From Candidatus Atribacteria bacterium 4572_76 (GTDB lineage: Bacteria > Atribacterota > Phoenicimicrobiia > Phoenicimicrobiales > Phoenicimicrobiaceae): a stretch of DNA of 5,149 nucleotides. The stretch covers positions 1 through 5,149 of the forward strand of contig NBMG01000102.1 in assembly GCA_002084865.1 (NCBI GenBank), read 5' to 3'. Both the position numbers and the translations under genes were made by a program. Position 1 is the first letter of the stretch; each line of letters begins with the position of its first letter. The notes beneath the pieces are model-generated. The model had not been told where the DNA came from. It did not search any database and saw nothing but the letters and a program-made list of their open reading frames with translations. This document shows positions 1-4,719 of the stretch, piece by piece.

Positions 1-1320
1 ATCGGTGATAATCAGGAAGCCTTAGAGAAATTAGACAGGATAGCTGATTTTTTTCTTCTCTACAATAGAGATATATTTAACCGCTGTGATGATTCTGTAT
101 TGAAAATTATAAATGGCGATAAGGTGTTTTTTCGAAGAGCAAGAGGATATGTCCCTCACCCCATAATTCTTGATTTTAAATTAAAGGAAGTATTAGCTTT
201 GGGCGGGGAATTAAAAAATACCATCAGTTTTTCTAAGGAAAATTATGTTTTTCTAAGCGGGGAATTAAAAAATACCATCAGTTTTTCTAAGGAAAATTAT
301 GTTTTTCTAAGTCAATATTTAGGAGATTTAAAGAGTGTGGAAACTTTAAATTTTCTAAAAAAATCTATAGTAAGTTTGAAGAAAATGTTTAGAACAAACT
401 CAGAAATTATTGCCTGTGATTTACACCCTGATTATCTTTCTACAAAATACGCAGAAGAAATTGGGATTGAAAGAGGAATAAAAGTAATCAAGGTTCAGCA
501 CCATCATGCCCACATAGTAAGTTGTATGGCCGAAAACAATATCAAGGACAAAGTGATTGGGGTGGCTTATGATGGAACCGGTTATGGAGATGATGGTAAT
601 ATTTGGGGAGGAGAATTTCTACTGTGTGATTTTAAAAAGTATTCTCGAGTAGGTCATCTAAAATATTATCCCTTACCCGGGGGAGATAAGGCTATTGTAG
701 AACCCTGGAGGATGGCATATAGTTATTTATATTCTATATACGGTCCAAAGGCAAAAACGCTTGATATAGATTTTACCCGCAGAATGGATTATGATAAATT
801 ATCAATTATCGAAAAGATGATCGATAAAAATATAAATTCTCCGCTTACTTCCAGTTGCGGACGTCTCTTTGACGCAACATCTTCGTTAATCGGAGTAAGG
901 GATGAGATAAGTTATGAGGGACAGGCAGCAATGGAATTAGAATCGTTTTGTGCATTCGGGATAAAAGAGAGCTATAAATTCCGAATCTATAAAGAAGGAG
1001 AGGAATTTATTATTGACCCTCAAGAAATTTTTATAGATATAATTAGAGACCTTAAAGAGGGAATTGACAAAAAGGTAACGGCTGCCAAATTTCATAATAC
1101 GGTTGCAGAGTTTACTCTTAATTTATGTGGTAAAATAAGAGAAAATAGCAGAGTTAATAAAGTTGCTTTAAGTGGCGGAGTATTTCAAAATCGTTTTCTA
1201 ACAGAAAAAATTATTTCTCTGTTGGAAAAGGATAATTTTCAGGTATATACCCAGAGTAAAGTTCCCCCTAATGATGGAGGAATATCCTTAGGGCAAGCAG
1301 TAGTAGCAGGAAGCAAATAA
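1..1320 (+). CDS. hypF: HypF carbamoyltransferase, C-terminal part (5' end outside window)
   Basis: HypF is the cytoplasmic carbamoyltransferase of [NiFe]-hydrogenase maturation. It activates carbamoyl phosphate as carbamoyl-AMP and passes the carbamoyl group to the C-terminal Cys of HypE. The frame is open from base 1, giving 439 visible residues of a family usually about 750-780 long; the acylphosphatase, zinc-finger and most of the YrdC domain lie upstream. Visible in order (window residue numbers): end of the YrdC domain with NRDIFNRCDDSV (22-33) and RRARGYVPHP (45-54), then the Kae1/TsaD-like domain with DLHPDY (140-145), HHHAH (167-171), YDGTGYGDDG (190-199), SCGRLFDA (285-292), SGGVFQNR (391-398) and PPNDGGISLGQ (422-432). 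The histidines are the metal-site residues of this fold. Oddity: residues 69-86 are repeated exactly as 87-104, in the linker between the two domains. The TTG near base 100 is internal, not the start. hypC follows after 165 bp. Confidence 0.97.
   Translation: MGDNQEALEKLDRIADFFLLYNRDIFNRCDDSVLKIINGDKVFFRRARGYVPHPIILDFKLKEVLALGGELKNTISFSKENYVFLSGELKNTISFSKENYVFLSQYLGDLKSVETLNFLKKSIVSLKKMFRTNSEIIACDLHPDYLSTKYAEEIGIERGIKVIKVQHHHAHIVSCMAENNIKDKVIGVAYDGTGYGDDGNIWGGEFLLCDFKKYSRVGHLKYYPLPGGDKAIVEPWRMAYSYLYSIYGPKAKTLDIDFTRRMDYDKLSIIEKMIDKNINSPLTSSCGRLFDATSSLIGVRDEISYEGQAAMELESFCAFGIKESYKFRIYKEGEEFIIDPQEIFIDIIRDLKEGIDKKVTAAKFHNTVAEFTLNLCGKIRENSRVNKVALSGGVFQNRFLTEKIISLLEKDNFQVYTQSKVPPNDGGISLGQAVVAGSK
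203..310 (+). repeat. Perfect 54-bp tandem duplication inside hypF
   Basis: Bases 203-256 and 257-310 are identical head-to-tail copies. The unit is 18 codons, so the reading frame is kept and the peptide GELKNTISFSKENYVFLS appears twice. As I recall the family, HypF proteins carry this stretch once (GG.LKNT...FLSQ.LGDL). Identity at silent positions means the duplication is very recent or an assembly or PCR artefact. Confidence 0.97.
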
Positions 1321-1321
1321 C

Positions 1322-1352
1322 GTATCGAGTATCGCGTATTGCGTATCGCGTA
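1322..1352. repeat. 7-bp tandem repeat directly after hypF stop
   Basis: Four and a half heptamers run from one base past the hypF TAA stop: gtatcga, gtatcgc, gtattgc, gtatcgc, gta. There is no open frame or RNA fold of note. It is a short variable-looking tandem repeat of unknown role. The octamer cgtattgc at 1335-1342 recurs in the hairpin at 1377-1384. Confidence 0.8.
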
Positions 1353-1369
1353 AGATAGAAATAAAAGTC

Positions 1370-1392
1370 GTAGGGGCGTATTGCATACGCCC
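1370..1392 (+). repeat. REP-like hairpin with GTAG foot (hypF-hypC spacer)
   Basis: GTAG (1370-1373) is followed by stem gggcgtat (1374-1381), loop tgc and atacgccc (1385-1392), a perfect 8-bp stem. It has the same design as the REP copies around the RAYT relic, with a different inner stem sequence. No T run follows it, so it does not look like a classical intrinsic terminator. Confidence 0.65.
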
Positions 1393-1396
1393 TAAT

Positions 1397-1457
1397 AACT
1401 AAAGCTAACGACTATCGAATTGGTGAATTGGCTAATTGGCTAATTGGTCAATTAATT
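1397..1457. repeat. Degenerate 8-bp tandem repeat upstream of hypC
   Basis: From 1418 five octamers keep exact 8-base register: aattggtg, aattggct, aattggct, aattggtc, aattaatt. The preceding 1397-1412 (aactaaag, ctaacgac) resembles the complementary-strand form of the unit, so a weak inverted arm may be present. It has the same consensus, orientation and pre-gene position as the longer array at 4566-4698. Confidence 0.75.
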
Positions 1458-1473
1458 TATAGCCCACATTTAC

Positions 1474-1479
1474 AGGAGG
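1474..1479 (+). promoter_or_regulatory. Ribosome binding site of hypC
   Basis: AGGAGG, a near-complete Shine-Dalgarno sequence, lies 6 bases before the ATG at 1486. It is the strongest such site in the window and fixes the hypC start. Confidence 0.9.
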
Positions 1480-1485
1480 AAAAAA

Positions 1486-1701
1486 ATGTGTTTGGCAATA
1501 CCGGGAAAAGTTAGAAAAATATTTGATGACCGTACAGCAGAGATAGAAATCGGGGGAATTGTTAAGAATGCGAGTTTAGAACTAATTCCTCAAGTTTCAG
1601 TTGGTGATTATGTGCTTTTGCATGCTGGTTTTGCCATTGAAGTTATTGACCGGGGAAAAGCTTTAGAAATATTCAGGGCATGGGAGGGGAAGGTAGATTG
1701 A
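1486..1701 (+). CDS. hypC: HypC/HybG-family hydrogenase maturation chaperone
   Basis: This small cytoplasmic chaperone binds HypD to hold the iron while CN and CO ligands are attached, then carries the Fe(CN)2CO unit to the hydrogenase large-subunit precursor. The 71 residues match the usual 70-90. The N-terminus MCLAIPGKV carries the invariant Cys2, which binds the iron after the initiator Met is removed. The OB-like barrel follows, with GDYVLLHAGFAIEVID (40-55) containing the conserved HAGFA. The start is fixed by the MCxAIP signature and a strong AGGAGG 6 bases upstream. The stop overlaps the hypD start, so the two partners are probably translated together. Confidence 0.97.
   Translation: MCLAIPGKVRKIFDDRTAEIEIGGIVKNASLELIPQVSVGDYVLLHAGFAIEVIDRGKALEIFRAWEGKVD
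1683..1693 (+). promoter_or_regulatory. Ribosome binding region that decides the hypD start
   Basis: The purine-rich run ggaggggaagg inside the 3' end of hypC puts GGAGG 10 bases and AAGG 4 bases before the TTG at 1698. The upstream ATG at 1680 has no usable Shine-Dalgarno site at proper spacing, so this site favours TTG. Confidence 0.65.
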
Positions 1702-2774
1702 AATATGTTGATGAATATAGAAATAAAGAAATAGCCCAGAAAATTCTCCGGCAGATTAAAGGCATTTCCGAGAAAAAGATTAATTTGATGGAGGTTTGCG
1801 GAACCCATACCGTAGCTATATTTAGAAATGGAATCAGGAAAATGTTGCCTTCAAACATTAACCTTATTTCCGGACCGGGTTGTCCGGTATGTGTTACTCC
1901 TATTTCCTATGTTGATGAAATAATTGCCCTATCCCGGAAAGAGGATTTTATTATAACTACTTTTGGGGATATGATAAGGGTTCCGGGTTCTACCTCTACT
2001 TTAGAAAAAGAAAAGACCGATGGAGCAGATATCAGGATTGTTTATTCTACTTTAGATGCTTTAAAGATCGCTCAGGATAATTCTTCTAAAGAAGTTGTAT
2101 TTATGGGAGTGGGGTTTGAGACAACTTCTCCCACTATTGCCAGTGCTGTATTAAAGGCCCAGAAAGATGAAATTAATAATTTTTCTGTTTTAAGCGTAGC
2201 AAAGATTATGCCTCCTGCAATGAAAGCTTTATTAGAAGGTAAAGAAGTAAACATCGATGGCTTTATCTGCCCGGGGCATGTAAGTGCAATTATAGGGAGT
2301 GAACCTTACACTTTTATTGCTACTCAATATAAAGTACCCTGTGTTATCTGTGGATTTGAGCCCCTGGATATTTTGCAGGGCATCTATATGCTGGTTAAAC
2401 AGATTGAAGATGGCAGGGCAGAGGTAGAAATACAATATGAACGGGCAGTTAAACCTGAAGGGAATAAGATTGCTCTGGATAAAATTAACGAGGTATTTAA
2501 GATGGTCGATTCCGATTGGAGAGGGATAGGGAATATCCCCCTTAGCGGTTTGGAGGCAAAAGATAAATATGGGAAATTCAATGCAAGAAAATTTGAAGTA
2601 GAAATAGAAGAGACCAGAGAACCAAAAGGATGCCGTTGCGGAGAAGTACTAAGAGGGGTGATAATTCCGTCCGAGTGCCCTCTTTTCAGAAAGGCTTGCT
2701 CTCCCGAAAACCCCCAAGGAGCATGTATGGTTTCAACCGAAGGCACTTGCGCTGCGTACTACAAGTATAATTAG
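1698..2774 (+). CDS. hypD: HypD, Fe-S scaffold for Fe(CN)2CO assembly
   Basis: HypD, with HypC, is the scaffold on which the iron receives its CN ligands from HypE thiocyanate; it carries a [4Fe-4S] cluster and redox-active cysteines. From TTG the protein has 358 residues, near the usual length, and begins (M)KYVDEYR, the expected family N-terminus. Motifs: MEVCGTHT with Cys34; GPGCPVC with Cys62 and Cys65; TTFGDMIRVPGS; GVGFETTSPT; ICPGHVSAIIG; CGFEPLDIL; and a Cys-rich C-terminus with GCRCG (312, 314) and Cys327, 334, 343 and 351, the cluster-binding region. The start overlaps the hypC stop as TTGA, the mark of coupled translation. The TAG stop lies in the first bases of a REP copy. An ATG at 1680 would add six residues absent from relatives and lacks an RBS. 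Confidence 0.96.
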   Translation: MKYVDEYRNKEIAQKILRQIKGISEKKINLMEVCGTHTVAIFRNGIRKMLPSNINLISGPGCPVCVTPISYVDEIIALSRKEDFIITTFGDMIRVPGSTSTLEKEKTDGADIRIVYSTLDALKIAQDNSSKEVVFMGVGFETTSPTIASAVLKAQKDEINNFSVLSVAKIMPPAMKALLEGKEVNIDGFICPGHVSAIIGSEPYTFIATQYKVPCVICGFEPLDILQGIYMLVKQIEDGRAEVEIQYERAVKPEGNKIALDKINEVFKMVDSDWRGIGNIPLSGLEAKDKYGKFNARKFEVEIEETREPKGCRCGEVLRGVIIPSECPLFRKACSPENPQGACMVSTEGTCAAYYKYN

Positions 2775-2802
2775 TAGGGGCAGACCTTGTGTCTGCCCGT
2801 AA
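2772..2802 (+). repeat. REP copy 1, left end of RAYT insertion
   Basis: This 31-base sequence is identical to 3067-3097. It holds GTAG (2774-2777), stem gggcagac (2778-2785), loop cttgt and gtctgccc (2791-2798). Its first three bases are also the hypD stop codon. Confidence 0.85.
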
Positions 2803-2822
2803 AAAGTTAGGAGATCTTATCC

Positions 2823-3210
2823 GTGGAGACTAAAAATAAAAAATGTAATCGTCGATCTATCCGTCTTCAAAGATATGATTATTCCCTTCCCGGGGCATAT
2901 TTTATAACCATATGTATTCATAAACAGAAAATGTTGTTAAAAATTAAAGATGTGCAGATGATGATTCGATCTGTTTGGAGTAGCTTGCCTGATAGATTTC
3001 TTTCCCTAAAATTAGATGAATTTGTAATAATGCCAAATCACATACATGCAATTTTATGCATAAATATAGTAGGGGCAGACCTTGTGTCTGCCCGTAACAA
3101 TAAGAGAATATATTGTTAATAATCCTATTCGATGGGAATTTGACAAGGAAAATCCTCAGGGTAAAATGGATAAGAAAGAGGAAGATTTTTGGAAAGAGAT
3201 AAATTCTTAG
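2823..3210 (+). pseudogene. REP-associated tyrosine transposase (Y1_Tnp/RAYT), internally deleted
   Basis: The N-terminal part (GTG start at 2823, AGGAGA 8 bases upstream, stop at 3117) is a RAYT: RRSIRLQRYDYSLPGAYFIT (10-29) and the HUH motif in DEFVIMPNHIH with His73 and His75. After residue 82 the frame runs through a REP copy as VGADLVSARN and stops soon after. The family C-terminus is still present in the +1 frame from about 3097: IREYIVNNPIRWEFDKENP, ending in EEDFWKEINS at the TAG 3208-3210. The middle of the protein, which in relatives carries the catalytic tyrosine helix (WQ..Y..H.IR type) and covers several dozen residues, is missing between 3097 and about 3100. The residue 37-47 region also looks short for the family. 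HUH enzymes need the Tyr, so this copy should be inactive even if both parts are made. Confidence 0.85.
3067..3097 (+). repeat. REP copy 2, inside the RAYT reading frame
   Basis: A direct 31-base identical copy of 2772-2802, 295 bp away. It lies in frame in the transposase relic, encoding VGADLVSARN, and the internal deletion of the gene begins right at its 3' edge. Confidence 0.88.
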
Positions 3211-3246
3211 TAATAGAATAGTAAATTTATAGTTAGTATAAATCAA

Positions 3247-3271
3247 GGGCAGACACAAGGTCTGCCCCTAC
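3247..3271 (-). repeat. REP copy 3, inverted, right end of RAYT insertion
   Basis: An exact 25-base reverse complement of 2774-2798, with its GTAG foot as CTAC at 3268-3271. It follows the transposase remnant's last stop by 36 bases. From here to hypE (3272-3348) the sequence is AT-rich and shows nothing recognisable except the hypE RBS. Confidence 0.88.
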
Positions 3272-3335
3272 AAAAGATTAAAGTAAATTTAATTAATAAA
3301 AAGTAAGAAAAAGTAATTGGAAGCGACTAAATATG

Positions 3336-3341
3336 AAAGGG
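3336..3341 (+). promoter_or_regulatory. Ribosome binding site of hypE
   Basis: AAAGGG lies 7 bases before the ATG at 3349 but only 4 before the in-frame GTG at 3346, so it favours the ATG. Confidence 0.55.
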
Positions 3342-3348
3342 AAAAGTG

Positions 3349-4359
3349 ATGAAAGAAGATAGAATATTGCTGAGTCATGGTAGTGGAGGTAAATTATCTT
3401 TTAATCTGATAAAAAAATTGTTTTTATCTAATTTTAATAATCCTTATTTAAAAAGACTTGATGATGGGGCGGTATTAAATATTGAAGGATTAAAATTAGC
3501 CTATACTACTGATTCTTATACGGTAGATCCTTTATTTTTTAAAGGAGGGAATATTGGGGAGCTGGCAGTTTACGGTACAGTCAATGATTTAGCTATGTGT
3601 GGGGCAACTCCTCTATATCTAAGTTGTTCTTTCATTATTGAAGAAGGATTTTCTTTAAACTTATTAGAAAAAATAGTTTCAAGTATGAGGGCGGCTTCAG
3701 CAATCGCTAAGGTAGATATTGTTACCGGTGATACTAAAGTAGTGAATAAAGGAGCTGCGGATAAAATATTTATCAATACCTCGGGTGTGGGAATAGTAAA
3801 AGAAGGAGTAAATATTTCCGGAAGTAATGCTAAAGTCGGGGATGTAGTTATGATAAATGGTCCTATAGGCAGCCATGGAATTGCGGTTTTATCGGAAAGA
3901 GAGGGCTTGAAATTCGAAACAGAGATAAAAAGTGATACCGCTCCTCTTTCTTCTTTAGTGGCAGATATGTTAGAAGTGAGCAAAGATATCCATGTCCTAA
4001 GAGATCCTACACGGGGAGGCCTGTCTACCTCCTTAAATGAAATAGCCCTGTCTTCAAAGGTGGATATAGAGATAAATGAAAGCGATATCCCTATTCAAGA
4101 AGAGGTAAGGGCAGCTTGCGAAATATTAGGTTATGACCCCTTGTACCTCGCTAACGAAGGCAAATTAGTGGCTTTTATTCCCTCAGAAATTGCCCCCAAT
4201 ATGCTAAAAAAGATGAAAAAGAACAAATACGGAAAAGAATCAAAAATCATCGGCAGGGTGGTAAAAAAATCAGAGGGAAAAGTTTATCTTAATACTACCA
4301 TTGGTGGAAAAAGAATAGTCGATATGTTAACCGGAGAACAGTTACCCAGGATATGTTAG
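3349..4359 (+). CDS. hypE: HypE, thiocarboxamide dehydratase making HypE-thiocyanate
   Basis: HypE is a cytoplasmic PurM/AIR-synthase-fold enzyme. It accepts a carbamoyl group from HypF on its C-terminal cysteine and uses ATP to dehydrate it to a thiocyanate, the cyanide donor for the HypC-HypD iron. Its 336 residues are the usual size. Visible: LLSHGSGGK (7-15), the Gly-rich N-terminus; DDGAV (38-42) and TDSYTVDP (54-61); the dimer and ATP-site stretch GNIGELAVYGTVNDLAMCGA; VTGDTKVV; RDPTRGGL (218-225); ANEGK (268-272); and the C-terminal PRIC ending at Cys336, the acceptor residue. The ATG at 3349 is chosen over the adjacent GTG at 3346 on RBS spacing; the difference is one residue. The REP/RAYT relic separates it from hypD, so it must be translated from its own RBS, and either read-through or a local promoter supplies its transcript. 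Confidence 0.97.
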   Translation: MKEDRILLSHGSGGKLSFNLIKKLFLSNFNNPYLKRLDDGAVLNIEGLKLAYTTDSYTVDPLFFKGGNIGELAVYGTVNDLAMCGATPLYLSCSFIIEEGFSLNLLEKIVSSMRAASAIAKVDIVTGDTKVVNKGAADKIFINTSGVGIVKEGVNISGSNAKVGDVVMINGPIGSHGIAVLSEREGLKFETEIKSDTAPLSSLVADMLEVSKDIHVLRDPTRGGLSTSLNEIALSSKVDIEINESDIPIQEEVRAACEILGYDPLYLANEGKLVAFIPSEIAPNMLKKMKKNKYGKESKIIGRVVKKSEGKVYLNTTIGGKRIVDMLTGEQLPRIC

Positions 4360-4386
4360 AATTACAAGTTTTATGGGAATGACAGA

Positions 4387-4481
4387 TGTAGGGGCTTGAT
4401 TTATCAAGCCCGCCCTGTGTAGTAATCTTTGCTACTACACAGGGCCCGAAAAACTCGGGTCGGATAAATCCGACCCCTACA
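4387..4481. repeat. 95-bp BIME-like multi-hairpin element after hypE
   Basis: Ends are inverted 8-mers tgtagggg (4387-4394) and cccctaca (4474-4481). Inside are four perfect hairpins: gggcttga/tcaagccc (4392-4399/4404-4411, 4-base loop); a 13-bp stem gccctgtgtagta/tactacacagggc (4412-4424/4433-4445, 8-base loop); cccga/tcggg (4445-4449/4455-4459); and gggtcgga/tccgaccc (4457-4464/4469-4476, 4-base loop). The third and fourth share GGG and so compete. First and last hairpins are inverted relatives with a GTAG foot at 4388-4391 (+) and 4477-4480 (-), the paired-REP layout of a BIME. In RNA the ends can close a multi-branched structure. It may protect or attenuate the hyp transcript, but it has no T run of a standard terminator. 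Confidence 0.8.
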
Positions 4482-4497
4482 TTAAAAAAATATTTTA

Positions 4498-4567
4498 TTT
4501 AAAATACGAAAAAGTTTTAAGTTTTGAATTATGGTTTTTCGCTTTTAGTTTTATCTTGTATTTTAAA
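4498..4567. repeat. AT-rich nested inverted repeat
   Basis: tttaaaatac (4498-4507) is matched by gtattttaaa (4558-4567), and inside it cgaaaaa (4507-4513) by tttttcg (4535-4541). The arms are exact but the tract is very AT-rich, so some of this can arise by chance. It could fold or bind a regulator ahead of the AMMECR1 gene. No convincing promoter hexamers were found here. Confidence 0.4.
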
Positions 4568-4698
4568 CTAATTAACTAAGTAACCAACTAACCAGCTAAC
4601 TAATTTAATTGGAGAATTAGTAAATCGGTTAATCGGTAAATTGGTGGATCGGTGAATTAATTAATCGGTCAATTGGTGAATTGATGAATTGGTGAATT
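4566..4698. repeat. Inverted array of degenerate octamers upstream of the AMMECR1 gene
   Basis: From 4607 to 4694 eleven octamers keep strict 8-base register, such as aatcggtt, aatcggta, aattggtg and aatcggtc (consensus AATYGGTN), with a half unit at 4695-4698. From 4566 to 4605 five octamers of the complementary form (aactaatt, aactaagt, aaccaact, aaccagct, aactaatt) also keep register. The two arms meet at 4606. The array ends 21 bases before the ATG at 4720. Its function is unknown. Confidence 0.8.
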
Positions 4699-4703
4699 TA
4701 TGT

Positions 4704-4711
4704 AAAGGTGG
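4704..4711 (+). promoter_or_regulatory. Ribosome binding site of the AMMECR1 gene
   Basis: AAAGGTGG sits 8 bases upstream of the ATG at 4720, good spacing for a slightly altered Shine-Dalgarno sequence, and supports that start. Confidence 0.7.
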
Positions 4712-4719
4712 TTATAAAT

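Larger units (their letters stand above)
2774..3271 (+). mobile_element. REP-flanked RAYT insertion relic between hypD and hypE
   Basis: A roughly 500-bp segment is bounded by inverted copies of a 25-base REP sequence: 2774-2798 on the + strand and 3247-3271 on the - strand, an exact reverse complement. It encloses a broken transposase gene that contains a third, direct copy. It interrupts the usual close hypD-hypE order and leaves 574 bp between them. RAYT genes flanked by inverted REPs (REPtrons) are an established arrangement. No target-site duplication is evident, which RAYT-type single-strand chemistry would not be expected to leave. The element is now probably immobile. Confidence 0.75.

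Noticed and set aside
100..1320. hypF starting at the TTG at base 100
   Set aside because: The frame is open back to base 1 and residues 1-33 continue the conserved YrdC-domain end (NRDIFNRCDDSV), so the gene is cut by the window edge.
2384..2746. 120-residue open frame on the - strand within hypD
   Set aside because: It lies wholly opposite a strongly conserved gene, has no RBS or recognisable family motif, and is a shadow frame.
2823..3210. Active RAYT rescued by programmed +1 frameshift
   Set aside because: A shift would join the two ends, but the region holding the catalytic tyrosine is absent and no clear slippery site is seen.
3214..3242. Possible hypE promoter: TAGAAT, 17 bases, TATAAA
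   Set aside because: The -10 is good but the -35 matches only 3 of 6, and such boxes are expected by chance in this AT-rich spacer.
2944..3258. 104-residue open frame on the - strand over the RAYT relic
   Set aside because: It is antisense to transposase remnants and REP copies and resembles no family I know.
2772..3271. CRISPR-like direct repeats
   Set aside because: Only two direct 31-base copies 295 bp apart plus one inverted copy, with a transposase relic between them and no regular spacers or cas genes.
3346..3348. GTG as the hypE start
   Set aside because: It is only 4 bases from AAAGGG, while the next codon is ATG with better spacing; the difference is one residue.
3570..3983. 137-residue open frame on the - strand within hypE
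   Set aside because: Shadow of hypE; composition mirrors the hypE codons and no known motif is visible.
4387..4490. Intrinsic terminator after hypE
   Set aside because: The stems are strong but the sequence after the last one is ctacattaaaaaaa, with no T run on the + strand; the BIME-like reading fits better.
4524..4551. Possible promoter TTGAAT with TAGTTT before the AMMECR1 gene
   Set aside because: The -10 hexamer is poor and it lies within the AT-rich inverted repeat; not distinguishable from background.
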